From NCBI GenBank assembly GCA_963795485.1, contig CAWCIL010000034.1, positions 1 through 64,000 on the forward strand: 64,000 nt of DNA, given 5' to 3'. Origin of the DNA: AP-15 sp963795485 (GTDB lineage Bacteria; Pseudomonadota; Alphaproteobacteria; ATCC43930; CGMCC-115725). The position numbers were made by a program, and so were the translations under genes. Positions within the stretch are counted from its first letter, which is position 1; each line of letters opens with the position of its first letter. This document shows, one piece after another, positions 53,959-63,640 of this stretch. The notes under the pieces are model-generated. The model was not told where the DNA came from and did no database searches. It saw nothing but the letters and a program-made list of their open reading frames with translations.

Positions 53959-55088
53959 GCGTCGACGTCGACATCCGCCACCGGCTCGGCGGCTTCGCCC
54001 TCGACGCGCGCTTTACCACGCAGGGGCGGCTGACCGCGCTCTTCGGGCATTCCGGCGCCGGCAAGACCTCGCTCGTCAACATCATCGCCGGACTGCTCCG
54101 CCCCGACCATGGCCGGGTCGTGATCGACGGCCGGGTGCTGGTCGATACGGCGGCTGGGGTGTTCGTGCCAAGGCATCGCCGGCGCATCGGCTATGTCTTT
54201 CAGGAGCCGCGGCTGTTCCCGCACCTGAGCGTGCGCCAGAACCTGCGCTACGGCGACTGGTTCACGCCGGGGCGCGAGCGGCGCGAGAGCTTTGCCCATG
54301 TGGTCGAGCTCTTGGGCATCGGTGGGTTGCTCGGCCGGCGGCCCGGATTGCTGTCGGGTGGCGAAAAGCAGCGCGTCGCGATCGGTCGGGCATTGCTCGC
54401 CAGCCCTCGCCTCCTTCTGATGGACGAGCCGCTCGCGGCCCTCGACGACCCGCGCAAAGCCGAAATCCTGCCCTATGTCGAGCGGCTGCGCGACGACAGC
54501 CGGGTGCCGATCGTCTATGTCAGCCACTCGGTCGCCGAGGTGTCGCGCCTCGCTTCGACGGTCGTGCTGCTCGCCGACGGCAGGGTGGTGGCGAGCGGGC
54601 CGGTGCCGCAGGTCATGGCCCGGATCGACCTCTTACCGCTGACCGGCCGCTGCGAACCCGGCGCGGTGCTCGAGATGCGGGTCGCCCTGCACGACGAGCA
54701 TTATCAGTTGACCACCCTGCGGTCGGCCGCGGGCGAGCTGCGCCTGCCGCAGATCGATCTCGCAATCGGCGCGCCGCTGCGCGTGCGCATCCTCGCCCGC
54801 GATGTCGTGCTCGGGCTCGATCCGCCCAACAACTTGAGCGCGCTCAATGTGCTGGCCGGACAGATCGCCGAGATCGGCGCGCTCGACGGCCCGATCGCCG
54901 ACGTTCGGGTCGAGCTAAACGGTGGGACGCTGCTGGCGCGGGTGACCCGCCTGACGCTCGACCGCCTCGATCTCTCGGTTGGACGGCCGGTCTATGCGAT
55001 CATCAAGACCGTCGCCATCGACCGCCGCAGCCTGGGCCGGGGCCGGCTGTTGTCGGACGCGGTCGACCTCGACGAGATTTCCTTGTAA
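53955..55088 (+). CDS. modC: Molybdate ABC transporter ATPase ModC
   Basis: A 377-residue ATPase. Walker A is FGHSGAGKTSLVNIIAG, the signature LLSGGEKQRVAIGRALL and Walker B RLLLMDEPLAALDDPRK. A C-terminal TOBE/Mop domain (SALNVLAGQIAEIGALDG to VYAIIKTVAID) senses molybdate. GTG 53955 overlaps the modB stop by four bases, implying translational coupling. Third gene of modABC. Confidence 0.95.
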   Translation: MSVDVDIRHRLGGFALDARFTTQGRLTALFGHSGAGKTSLVNIIAGLLRPDHGRVVIDGRVLVDTAAGVFVPRHRRRIGYVFQEPRLFPHLSVRQNLRYGDWFTPGRERRESFAHVVELLGIGGLLGRRPGLLSGGEKQRVAIGRALLASPRLLLMDEPLAALDDPRKAEILPYVERLRDDSRVPIVYVSHSVAEVSRLASTVVLLADGRVVASGPVPQVMARIDLLPLTGRCEPGAVLEMRVALHDEHYQLTTLRSAAGELRLPQIDLAIGAPLRVRILARDVVLGLDPPNNLSALNVLAGQIAEIGALDGPIADVRVELNGGTLLARVTRLTLDRLDLSVGRPVYAIIKTVAIDRRSLGRGRLLSDAVDLDEISL

Positions 55089-55121
55089 CGGCCGCGCCTC
55101 GGCGCACCGGCCCTGCCGGCG

Positions 55122-55472
55122 CTACGCCGTGACGAGGCTCGGAATGGTCCGGAAGTACTCGAGCGCTTCGGCCAGGCTGCGTCCGCAGCGCAGCCTCTGC
55201 CGCCCGCTCTGGACGACAAATTCAGCCGGTCTGGCCGCCGCCGGCACCAATTTCAGAATGACGAAGGCCGGCGCCTCATGGGTGTGGCGAAACACCGAAA
55301 AGCGGGCCGTTCCGGCGCCGTGGTCGATCGCATAGTCGCGCCACTCACCGCGGATCACGTGGCGGCTGTAGAGGCCGAGAAGCTGGTTCAGCTCGGAGCG
55401 GGTGAAGTACACGGTGCGCTGCCGTGTCCGAAAATCACCGAGCACCAGCACGGTCGCAGTCTTCCGGCTCAT
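55122..55472 (-). CDS. DUF2794-family protein
   Basis: A 116-residue protein of the DUF2794 family, found in Alphaproteobacteria. VYFTRSELNQLLGLYSRHVI, EWRDYAIDHGAGTARFSVFR and LVPAAARPAEFVVQSGRQRLRCG are conserved. It has no signal peptide. The start ATG 55472 has AAGGA 5 bases upstream. Function unknown. It is convergent with modC. Confidence 0.88.
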   Translation of the reverse strand: MSRKTATVLVLGDFRTRQRTVYFTRSELNQLLGLYSRHVIRGEWRDYAIDHGAGTARFSVFRHTHEAPAFVILKLVPAAARPAEFVVQSGRQRLRCGRSLAEALEYFRTIPSLVTA

Positions 55473-55718
55473 CGCTGTCCTTCGCCTTTTGCCGCGACCT
55501 GCGAGTGTCGGCGATTTCGCGAATGGCGTCCAGCCGCCTTGCAGGGCGACGCTCCGATGCGCCTCGCGGCAACCGAGGAGCCCCGCACAGTCCAAGGGAG
55601 ATGCGACAGAATGTCCCGCCGCGAGCGGCTCTTGACGCGGCCGTTCGCCGAGCGAACAACAAAGCGGTCGGCAGGCGGTGCGCCGGGTCCAGGGTTCGCG
55701 ACACAGTGGAGAGAGCGG

Positions 55719-56827
55719 GTGGACGAGGTCGAATGCGTGGTGGTCGGCGCCGGGGTGATCGGTCTCGCCGCGGCGCGTGCCCTGGCGCTCGCCGGCCGCG
55801 AGGTGCTGGTGCTCGATCGCGCCAGGACGATCGGCTTCGAGACTTCTTCGCGCAACAGCGAGGTCATCCACAGCGGGATCTATTACCCGCAGGGCAGCCT
55901 CAAGGCGACCAGCTGCGTCGCCGGGCGCCGCCGGCTCTACGCCTATTGCCGCGAACACGGGGTGGCCCACGCCCGGGTCGGCAAGCTGATCGTCGCCGCG
56001 CACGAGGGCGAGATCCCGGCGTTGGAAAAGATCGCTGTCGCGGCACAGGCCAACGGCGTCGACGACGTCGAGTGGCTCAGCGCTTCGCGGGCGCAGGGTC
56101 TCGAACCGGCGCTCAGTTGCGTCGCGGCACTGCTGTCGCCGTCGACCGGGATCATCGACAGCCATGCGCTGATGCTGGCCTATCAGGGCGAGGCTGAGGC
56201 CGCCGGCGCCGCGGTCGTGCTGCGCACGCCGGTCGCCTCGGGCCGGGTGCGCGCGGACGGCTTCGAGCTTGCGACCGGCGGCGACGAGCCCGGCGCGATC
56301 CGCTGCCGGTTTCTGGTCAACGCCGCCGGGCTCCATGCGCCCGGCGCTCGCCCGATGCGATCGCCGGCGTTCCGCCCGAGACGGTCCCGCCCGCCTATTT
56401 CTGCCGCGGCGTCTATTTCACCCTCGGCGGACCCTCGCCGTTTCGGCGGTTGGTCTATCCGGTGCCGCCGGCGGGCGGGCTCGGCGTCCACATCACTCTC
56501 GACCTCGCCGGACAGGCGCGCTTCGGCCCCGATGTCGAATGGATCTCGACGGTCGATTACGCCGTCGATCCGGCGCGCGGCGCGGCGTTTTACGCCGCGA
56601 TCCGCAGCTATTGGCCGGACCTGCGCGACGGCGCCCTGCAGCCGGGCTATGCCGGCATCCGCCCGAAGATCAGCGGGCCCGACGAGCCCGCCGCCGATTT
56701 TGTCGTGCAAGGAGCGGCGACGCACGGCGTCCCCGGGCTGGTCAACCTCTACGGCATCGAATCGCCGGGTCTGACCGCATCGCTGGCGCTGGCCGACGAG
56801 GTCGTGAAGCAACTGATTTCGCGCTAG
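55719..56827 (+). CDS. L-2-hydroxyglutarate oxidase-type FAD oxidoreductase, two frameshifts
   Basis: FAD-dependent oxidoreductase of the LhgO/L2HGDH family, restored length 368 residues. CVVVGAGVIGLAAARALALA binds FAD, FETSSRNSEVIHSGIYYPQG is the family-specific segment, and VNLYGIESPGLTASLALAD closes it. It oxidises L-2-hydroxyglutarate or a related hydroxy acid. Two single C insertions, in the CCC at 56340-56342 and at 56351-56353, explain the shift; removing both reads LHAPALADAIAGVPPETV. GTG 55719 follows GGAGAG. Confidence 0.88.
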
Positions 56828-56848
56828 CCTTCCCGGCCTGCGCCCCGG

Positions 56849-57037
56849 TCAGCCGCGGTCGCTGCACCAGAGCCACAAAGCGAGCGGCCAGGCCAACACC
56901 GCGGGCAGGCTGTCGCGAAACACCGCGACCTGAGCGCGCCAATCGAAATCGTTCGGCACCGCGGGCGCGGGCGGATGAGCGAACAGCACGGCGCCGATCG
57001 CCAGATAAATCATCGTCAAGGTTGCCAGGGTGGCCAT
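56849..57037 (-). CDS. Small membrane protein of unknown function (62 aa)
   Basis: A 62-residue protein with a hydrophobic N-terminal segment (LATLTMIYLAIGAVLFA) and a second one near residues 42-58 (LPAVLAWPLALWLW). Between them lies APAVPNDFDWRAQVAVFRDS, well-behaved protein sequence. No known family was recognised. It lies between the L2HG oxidase and alanine dehydrogenase genes on the other strand. Ribosome-binding site is weak. Confidence 0.6.
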   Translation of the reverse strand: MATLATLTMIYLAIGAVLFAHPPAPAVPNDFDWRAQVAVFRDSLPAVLAWPLALWLWCSDRG

Positions 57038-57269
57038 CGTTGCCCGCCGCGAATGCGAGGTTTCGGGCGGCGGCGCTGCCGCCCTTCGGCCGAAGCGGCC
57101 TTATCAACGGCGCCGAGTATCCCCAGATTTCGGTTTGTCCCTATGCTCGACTAGTTGCGGCGCATTGTCGCGGGCCTGGAGCAATTATCGGACAGAATGT
57201 CAGGGAAGCCGGCGCCGCTGGCCGGCGCCGGGGCGTTGGGCGCGCGCCTGGCGGTCCTGAGGTGGTGCG

Positions 57270-58388
57270 ATGCTGATCGGTGTGCCCAAAGAGGTGAAGA
57301 CCCACGAATACCGCGTCGGCCTGGTTCCCGGCAGCGTGCGCGAGCTGGCCCATCACGGCCATCGGGTCGTGGTCGAAACCGGGGCCGGCGCCGGGATCGG
57401 CTTTGACGACCGGGCGTACGAGTCGGCCGGCGCGCGCGTCCTCCCGAATGCCGGCGAAGTCTTCGCGTCGGCCGAGCTGATCGTCAAGGTCAAGGAGCCG
57501 CAGCCGCAGGAGGTGGCTCTGCTGCGCCGCGGCCAGCTCCTGTTCACCTATCTGCACCTCGCCGCCGACCCGGCATTGACCCAGGGCCTCGTTCGCTCGG
57601 GCGCCGTCGCGATCGCCTACGAGACCGTCACCGACGCGCGTGGCGGCCTGCCGCTCCTGGCGCCGATGAGCGAGGTCGCCGGGCGGATGTCGGTGCAGGT
57701 GGGCGCGCATTGTCTCGAAAAGGAGCAGGGCGGCATCGGCGTGCTGCTCGGCGGGGTCCCCGGTGTTGCGGCGGCCAAGGTGGTGATCCTCGGCGGCGGC
57801 GTCGCCGGCACCAACGCGGCGCGCGTGGCGATGGGGATGGAGGCCTACGTCACGGTCATCGATCGCTCGCTGCCGCGGCTCTACGAGCTCGACCTGCAGT
57901 TCGGCGCGCAATTGCACACGCTCTACTCGACGATGGAGACGATCGAGCACGAGGTCGCTGCCGCCGACCTGGTGATCGGCGCGGTGCTGATCCCCGGCGC
58001 CGCCGCGCCAAAGCTGGTCCGCCGCGAGCTCGTTCGGGCGATGCGGCCGGGGACGGTGGCGGTGGATATCTCGATCGACCAGGGCGGCTGCTTCGAAACC
58101 AGCCGACCGACCACCCATGCCGCCCCGACCTATGTCGAGGAAGGCGTGGTGCATTATTGCGTCACGAACATGCCGGGGGCGGTGGCGCGAACCTCGACCG
58201 TTGCCCTCAACAACGCCACCCTGCCCTTTGTGCTGGCGATCGCCGATCGCGGCTGGCGCGGCGCGCTGGGCGACGACCCGCATCTGCGGGACGGGCTCAA
58301 CATCTGCCGCGGTCGGGTCACCCATCCGGCGGTGGCGCGCGCGCTCGACCTGCCGCTGACGCCGCCCGAAGAGGCGCTGACGCATTGA
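57270..58388 (+). CDS. ald: Alanine dehydrogenase
   Basis: A 372-residue NAD-dependent alanine dehydrogenase (alanine to pyruvate and ammonia). It starts LIGVPKEVKTHEYRVGLVP. Known active-site residues are at the standard positions: R15, K75 (VKVKEPQ), H96 (YLHLAAD) and D270 (DISIDQGG). The NAD site is VVILGGGVAGTNAARVA. GAGG lies before ATG 57270. It stands alone, divergent from the small membrane protein. Confidence 0.96.
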   Translation: MLIGVPKEVKTHEYRVGLVPGSVRELAHHGHRVVVETGAGAGIGFDDRAYESAGARVLPNAGEVFASAELIVKVKEPQPQEVALLRRGQLLFTYLHLAADPALTQGLVRSGAVAIAYETVTDARGGLPLLAPMSEVAGRMSVQVGAHCLEKEQGGIGVLLGGVPGVAAAKVVILGGGVAGTNAARVAMGMEAYVTVIDRSLPRLYELDLQFGAQLHTLYSTMETIEHEVAAADLVIGAVLIPGAAAPKLVRRELVRAMRPGTVAVDISIDQGGCFETSRPTTHAAPTYVEEGVVHYCVTNMPGAVARTSTVALNNATLPFVLAIADRGWRGALGDDPHLRDGLNICRGRVTHPAVARALDLPLTPPEEALTH

Positions 58389-58563
58389 CCTCGTGCGAAC
58401 GTCTCTGAGCGAACGGCTCCCACCGGGCGTCGCCAAGCGGGTCGTCCGGACCTGGCTCAACTCGATTTTTGGGCCCTCGATTTTTCCCCCGGTCGGCTTT
58501 TCCGCTATGGACTGCCTCAGCACCGCTCCCTATCTCACATCAAACACGCACGAGCCGGGGGAA

Positions 58564-59211
58564 ATGACGCCGCTCCTTCAGATGCCCGCCACAGAGCGTG
58601 TCGACGAGCCGTTCGATCCTTTTCCCGGGGTCGAGCTGCCGCAGTTGCAGCAGATCGACGCCGCCGCCCTCGCCGCGATCACCGATCTCTATCGCCAGGT
58701 CCTACCCTCGGGCGGAGCCATCCTCGATCTGATGTCGGGCTGGGTGAGCCATCTGCCTCCGGAAGTAGATTATGCGCGCGTGGTCGGGGTCGGGCTCAAC
58801 GCCTGCGAGCTGGCCGAGAATCCGTTTCTCGACGAATGGCGGGTGCAGGATTTGAACCGCACTCCCCGGCTGCCCTTTGCCGCCGGCGAGTTCGACGGTG
58901 CGGCGCTGTGCGTTTCGGTCCAGCATCTGACGCGCCCGGCCGAGGTCATTCGCGAGGTCGGGCGAGTGCTGAAACCCGGCGCGCCGCTGGTCGTGACCTT
59001 TTCCGAGCGCTGCCGGCCGGCCCGCGCCATTGGCTGCTGGTGCCTGCTCGACGAGGCCGGGCATTTATGCCTGATCGCGCATCATTTCGCCGAAGCCGGC
59101 AATTGGGGCGACATCCGCTGCCTCGACCGCACCCCGCCGGGCGGCGGCCACCCGCTCTACGCGGTGATTGGCCGCAGCCTCGGTCCCTGGCCCCCAGGCA
59201 GCGATAATTGA
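58564..59211 (+). CDS. Class I methyltransferase-like protein
   Basis: A 215-residue protein of the SAM-dependent methyltransferase type 11 group. GGAILDLMSGWVSHLPPE is motif I, GLNACELAENP follows, and LPFAAGEFDGAALCVSVQHL with IREVGRVLKPGAPLVVTFSERC completes motifs II-III. ATG 58564 after GGGGG is used; earlier starts add non-family residues. Substrate unknown. Confidence 0.8.
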   Translation: MTPLLQMPATERVDEPFDPFPGVELPQLQQIDAAALAAITDLYRQVLPSGGAILDLMSGWVSHLPPEVDYARVVGVGLNACELAENPFLDEWRVQDLNRTPRLPFAAGEFDGAALCVSVQHLTRPAEVIREVGRVLKPGAPLVVTFSERCRPARAIGCWCLLDEAGHLCLIAHHFAEAGNWGDIRCLDRTPPGGGHPLYAVIGRSLGPWPPGSDN

Positions 59212-59316
59212 TCGCGGCGAGGCCTGACCGCAGCGACGCCCGACCTTCGCGAACCGCTCGATTGCAGCGCTGATTGATTGCGGCGACGCCCGATCGCAGC
59301 CGCGATTAACCCTTTA

Positions 59317-59838
59317 TCAAGCGTCATACGTGACCATCGTGGTGAACGGGACGTCGATGCGGCTGCGGCCTTGCAGAAAACTCAGCTCGATAATGCAGGC
59401 GGCGCCGACGACGATGCCGCCCTGCCGGCGCACCAGATCGATGGCGGCCTGCATGGTGCCCCCGGTCGCCAAGAGGTCGTCGAGGATGACCACCCGCTGA
59501 CCGGGGGCGATGGCGTCTTGTTGAATCTCGATCGTGTCGCTGCCGTATTCGAGGTCATAGGTGAAACGCACGGTCCGGCCCGGCAGCTTGCCCTGCTTGC
59601 GGATCATCGCGAACCCGCGGCCGAGCTCGAAGGCGAGCGGGGCGGCGACCAGGAACCCGCGGGATTCGATGCCGACCAGGAGATCGGGCTGGTGCGGACG
59701 CAGCGCCTCGGCCAAGCGAACCACCGTCGTGTGCCATGCGACCGGGTGCGCCAGCAATGTGGAAATATCGTAGAACAGGATCCCGGGCTTGGGAAAATCG
59801 GGGATCGACCGGATATGCTCTTTGAGGTCCATGACCAT
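59317..59838 (-). CDS. apt: Adenine phosphoribosyltransferase
   Basis: A 173-residue purine salvage enzyme making AMP from adenine and PRPP. DLKEHIRSIPDFPKPGILFYDIS is the family start and VVILDDLLATGGTMQAAIDL is the PRPP-binding motif. GAGGA lies 5 bases before ATG 59838; ATG 59832 is equally possible. It is divergent from the STAS-MlaE gene. Confidence 0.96.
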   Translation of the reverse strand: MVMDLKEHIRSIPDFPKPGILFYDISTLLAHPVAWHTTVVRLAEALRPHQPDLLVGIESRGFLVAAPLAFELGRGFAMIRKQGKLPGRTVRFTYDLEYGSDTIEIQQDAIAPGQRVVILDDLLATGGTMQAAIDLVRRQGGIVVGAACIIELSFLQGRSRIDVPFTTMVTYDA

Positions 59839-59969
59839 TTGTCCTCGACGATCGACATGCCCCCAACGTTCGGCCATGGGCGAGGTTCGAGCTTGGGCGC
59901 TGATCGACTGGCGGGCGGCATAGCCGCTTTTGCCGGAGTTGGAAAGGCCTCGCCGGGCGCGCGGATCTG

Positions 59970-61118
59970 ATGGGCACGATGGCGTCCAACGCGGCCACCC
60001 TGATCACGACCGAGGATGCCGGGTCCGTGGTGCTGGCCGCCGCCGGGGAATGGCTGGTGGCCTCGGCCGCCGAGCTCGACGGCCGGCTGCGGGCGCTGCG
60101 GCTGCCGGCGGGGCGGCGGGTCAGCATCGACCTCGCCGGGATCGACCGGATCGACACCGCCGGCGCCTGGCTCCTGATGCGCACCGAGCACGACCTGTCC
60201 ACCCCCGGCAACCCCGTCGAAATGCGCAATCTGCGGCCGAGCTTCGCGCCGCTGTTCGAGCAGGTCCGCGCCAGGGGGTTCCTGTCCCCGATCTCGCACC
60301 CACGCCCGGCGCACCATTCGATCATTGGCTTTCTCGCGCGGCTCGGCGAGATTTCGCTCGGTCTCTTCGCCCGCGCCCGGCGCATCCTCGGATTTGTCGG
60401 TCTCGTGTGCGAGACGGCATTGCGCCTCGTCCGACATCCCGGCCGGATCAGGCTGACGGCCATGGTGGCGCAAATCGAGCAGACCGGGGTCAATGCGCTC
60501 GCCATCGTCGGCATGCTGTCGTTTCTGGTCGGCGTCGTCATCGCCTATCAGGGCGCGGACCAGCTGCGCCGGTTCGGAGCGCAGATCTATACGGTCGATC
60601 TCCTGGGCGTCGGCATCTTGCGCGAGCTCGGCGTCTTGATGACCGCGATCATCGTCGCCGGCCGCTCGGGCAGCGCCTATACCGCCCAAATCGGCACGAT
60701 GCAGGTCAACGAAGAGATCGACGCGATGCGAACTCTCGGCCTCGACCCGATCGAAGTGCTGGTGATGCCGCGTCTCTATGGATTGCTGCTGAGCCTGCCG
60801 ATGCTGACTGTCTTCGCGAATGTGCTGGGGCTGCTCGGCGGCTGCTTGATGGCGTGGGGCGTGCTCGGGATCACGATCCCGCAGTTTGTCCACGAATTGC
60901 AGAGCTCGCTCGCCCCAAGGACCTTCTGGATCGGGGTCGTCAAGGCGCCGTTCTTCGCGGCGATTATCGCGACTATCGGCTGTTATGAAGGCTTTCAGGT
61001 TTCGCGCAGCGCCGAGAGCGTCGGCCGGCAGACCACGCTCTCGGTGGTCGAGGCGATCTTTCTGGTGATCGTGGTCGACGCCGCCTTTTCCGTGTTCTTT
61101 TCAATTTTGGGGATATGA
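59970..61118 (+). CDS. mlaE: STAS-MlaE fused ABC permease (phospholipid transport)
   Basis: A 382-residue protein. Residues 1-110 form an STAS domain (VSIDLAGIDRIDTAGAWLLM), and residues 135-382 an MlaE permease with five or more membrane segments (NALAIVGMLSFLVGVVIAYQ, GRSGSAYTAQIGTMQVNEEI, MRTLGLDPIEVLVMPRLYG). This STAS-MlaE fusion is common in Alphaproteobacteria. It keeps the outer membrane asymmetric by moving phospholipids. The stop overlaps mlaF's ATG (ATGA). Confidence 0.94.
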   Translation: MGTMASNAATLITTEDAGSVVLAAAGEWLVASAAELDGRLRALRLPAGRRVSIDLAGIDRIDTAGAWLLMRTEHDLSTPGNPVEMRNLRPSFAPLFEQVRARGFLSPISHPRPAHHSIIGFLARLGEISLGLFARARRILGFVGLVCETALRLVRHPGRIRLTAMVAQIEQTGVNALAIVGMLSFLVGVVIAYQGADQLRRFGAQIYTVDLLGVGILRELGVLMTAIIVAGRSGSAYTAQIGTMQVNEEIDAMRTLGLDPIEVLVMPRLYGLLLSLPMLTVFANVLGLLGGCLMAWGVLGITIPQFVHELQSSLAPRTFWIGVVKAPFFAAIIATIGCYEGFQVSRSAESVGRQTTLSVVEAIFLVIVVDAAFSVFFSILGI

Positions 61119-61987
61119 GCGTGGCTCAGGATGAGACGGCCCCGCGGGATACGGGCGACGCGGTCATCCGCATCCGCGCCCTGGTCAACCGGTTCGGCGC
61201 CGAGACGGTCCATGACGGTCTCGACCTCGACGTGTTCCGCGGCGAGGTCCTCGGCGTCGTCGGCGGGTCGGGGAGCGGAAAATCGGTCCTGCTGCGGACG
61301 ATCGTCGGGCTCAACCAGCCGGCCAGCGGCGAGGTCCAGGTGTTCGGCAACGACGTTCTGCGGATCGGCGACACCGAGCGGCGCGAGCTGGAAAAGCGCT
61401 GGGGCGTTTTGTTTCAGGACGGCGCGCTGTTCAGCTCGCTGACGGTGGCCCAGAACATCGAGGTGCCGATCGAGGAACACTATGCCATGCCGCCGCGTCT
61501 GATGGACGAGATCGCGGCCTGCAAAATCGGCATGGTCGGCCTGGCCGAGGACGCCGCGGAGAAATATCCCGCGCAGCTGTCGGGCGGCATGCGCAAGCGG
61601 GCCGGGCTCGCCCGCGCCCTGGCGCTTGATCCGGAGATCGTCTTTCTCGACGAACCCACGGCCGGTCTCGATCCGATCGCCGCCGGCGATTTCGACCACC
61701 TGATCCGCGATTTGAAGAGCAGCCTTGGTCTGACTGTGTTTATGGTCACTCACGACCTCGACAGCCTCTACGCGATCTGCGACCGGGTGGCGGTGCTGGT
61801 CGACAAGCAGATCCGGGTCGGCACGCTCTCCCAGCTGCTGGCGGACGATCACCCCTGGATCCACTCTTATTTCCACGGGCCGCGCGGTCGGGCGGCGCTC
61901 GACGCCGAAGGCGCTCCGCGATCGGCGCCCGAACCTCGTGTGGCCGAGCCTCCGGTCAACAAACCCCCACTCACAGCCTCGGCCTGA
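61115..61987 (+). CDS. mlaF: MlaF-type ABC ATPase (phospholipid transport)
   Basis: A 290-residue ATPase. GVVGGSGSGKSVLLRTIVGL is Walker A (about residues 50-58), LFQDGALFSSLTVAQNIEVP the MlaF-type Q-loop, LSGGMRKRAGLARALALDPE the signature, and FLDEPTAGLDPI Walker B. A Pro/Ala-rich tail follows. Overlaps mlaE by four bases (ATGA) and precedes mlaD by 24 bases. Confidence 0.94.
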   Translation: MSVAQDETAPRDTGDAVIRIRALVNRFGAETVHDGLDLDVFRGEVLGVVGGSGSGKSVLLRTIVGLNQPASGEVQVFGNDVLRIGDTERRELEKRWGVLFQDGALFSSLTVAQNIEVPIEEHYAMPPRLMDEIAACKIGMVGLAEDAAEKYPAQLSGGMRKRAGLARALALDPEIVFLDEPTAGLDPIAAGDFDHLIRDLKSSLGLTVFMVTHDLDSLYAICDRVAVLVDKQIRVGTLSQLLADDHPWIHSYFHGPRGRAALDAEGAPRSAPEPRVAEPPVNKPPLTASA

Positions 61988-62011
61988 GCCGTCCTGCAGC
62001 GGAGAGAGCGG

Positions 62012-62957
62012 ATGGAAACGCGAGCACATTATGTGGCGGTCGGATCGTTCGTGCTCGTCATCATCATTCTGGCGTTTGGCGCGGTGCTGTGGCTCGGCCG
62101 GGCGGAGCTCTCGGAGGCGCACACGCCTTATTACGTCTTTTTCAAAGGATCGGTGTCCGGCCTCAGCAAAGGCTCGTCGGTCCAGTACAACGGCATCCCG
62201 GTCGGCCGGGTGACCGATATCCGCGTCGATCCCGACAACATCGGACAAATCCAGGTGACGGTCGAGATCAACAGCGATCTGGTCACGATCAAGGAGGACG
62301 CCCGCGCCTTTCTCGATACCAATCTGTTGAGCGGCGTCTCGACCGTCCAAATCCGCGGTGGCACGCAAGAAGCGCGGGTTCTGGAAGCCAAACCCGGCCA
62401 CCGCTATCCGATCATCAGGCCCGAGCGATCGGAGATCGAAGAAGTGAAGGCCTCGCTCCCCGAGGTGACCGGCGAACTCAAGACCGCCGCCGCCAATCTG
62501 AATGCGCTGCTCAACGCGCGGAACCGCCAGGCGGTGGCCGACAGCCTGCAGAACATCCGCACCCTGACCGCGGCCCTTGCCGCTCACAGCCGGGACATCG
62601 GCCCGATCCTTGGCAACGCCGACGACACGATCCTCGAGCTGAAGATGCTGCTGAGCCATGTCGATCAGAGCTATGCCGGGCGCGGCGGGCTGAAAGACCA
62701 GGTCTCGCAGACCCTCAAGGACTACGACCGGGTGGCCGCGAGTCTCGGTCGACACCAGCCATCAGCTCCAGCTGATGCTGGCCGAAGATCGGCCGGGCAT
62801 CCGCACCTTCACCCAGCAGACCCTGCCCGGGGTTGACGATTTCGTCAGCGACGCGCAGCAGCTGGCGACTAACCTGAACCGGCTGGCGGAACAGCTCCAG
62901 CGCGATCCGACCCGGCTGCTGTTCGGCGACCGGCGCCAGGGGTATCAGCCGCGATGA
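62012..62957 (+). CDS. mlaD: MlaD-type MCE-domain protein, frameshifted
   Basis: Restored length 314 residues. One N-terminal membrane segment (VGSFVLVIIILAFGAVLWLG) is followed by the MCE/MlaD domain (YYVFFKGSVSGLSKGSSVQY, VQIRGGTQEARVLE) and a helical C-terminal part. One extra base at 62747-62748 separates YDRVAASL from VDTSHQLQLMLAEDRPGIRT. The C-terminal part is otherwise intact and ends ...QPR with TGA at 62957, overlapping the lipoprotein ATG (ATGA). It tethers the transporter to its lipid-carrying partner. Confidence 0.9.
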
Positions 62958-63604
62958 GCGGGAGGCCCGGCCGGTCCTTTGGTCGCATCGCGCGCCGCTT
63001 CCTGCCGGTCGCCGTGCTGGCCCTGGCCGGGTGCGCCAGCCTGTTGGGGGTGTCACCGCCCGGACACCTCTACCGGCTGACCGCCGACCATCGCTTTTCC
63101 GCGGGGCTGCCGCATGTCGGCGGGGTGCTTCTCGTCGATGTGCCGCAGGCCCCGGCCGGCATCGACACCACCCGGATCGCGCTGAGCCGGTCGCCGATCT
63201 CGCTCGACTATTTCGCCGATTCGGAGTGGACCGACCGCCTCCCGGCGCTGCTGCAAGGCGTGATGCTGAGCTCGTTCGAAAACAGCGGGGCGATCGCCGC
63301 GACCGACCGCGGATCGATCGGCCCGCGCGCGAGCTTTGTCCTCGAGACCCAGCTGCGCCATTTCGAGGCGGAGTATGCTGCAGGCGGCAGTCCGCCCCGG
63401 GTTTGGGTGGCCGTCGTGGTTCGGCTGGTGGCGATGCCGCGGCGCGCGCTCGTCGCACAGACCACGTTCGAGCGCCGCGTCCCGGCCGCGGCCGACAATA
63501 TTCCCGACGTGGTTACGGCCTTCAATACGGCCACGGATGCGGTGGTCGGCGACGTCGTCTCGTGGACCCTCGCCAATGCCGCTTTATCTGCGCCGCGTGG
63601 CTAG
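62954..63604 (+). CDS. ABC-type transport auxiliary lipoprotein
   Basis: A 216-residue lipoprotein of the ABC transport auxiliary (PqiC-like) family. Lipobox LALAGC at about residue 27; PPGHLYRLTADHRFSAGLPH and ISLDYFADSEWTDRLPALLQ are typical. It is the fourth gene of the mlaE-mlaF-mlaD operon, overlapping mlaD by four bases. It likely links the Mla complex to the outer membrane. Confidence 0.88.
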   Translation: MSGRPGRSFGRIARRFLPVAVLALAGCASLLGVSPPGHLYRLTADHRFSAGLPHVGGVLLVDVPQAPAGIDTTRIALSRSPISLDYFADSEWTDRLPALLQGVMLSSFENSGAIAATDRGSIGPRASFVLETQLRHFEAEYAAGGSPPRVWVAVVVRLVAMPRRALVAQTTFERRVPAAADNIPDVVTAFNTATDAVVGDVVSWTLANAALSAPRG

Positions 63605-63640
63605 CTATTGTGGCCACGTTTCGTTCGCGGGAGTGGTCGA

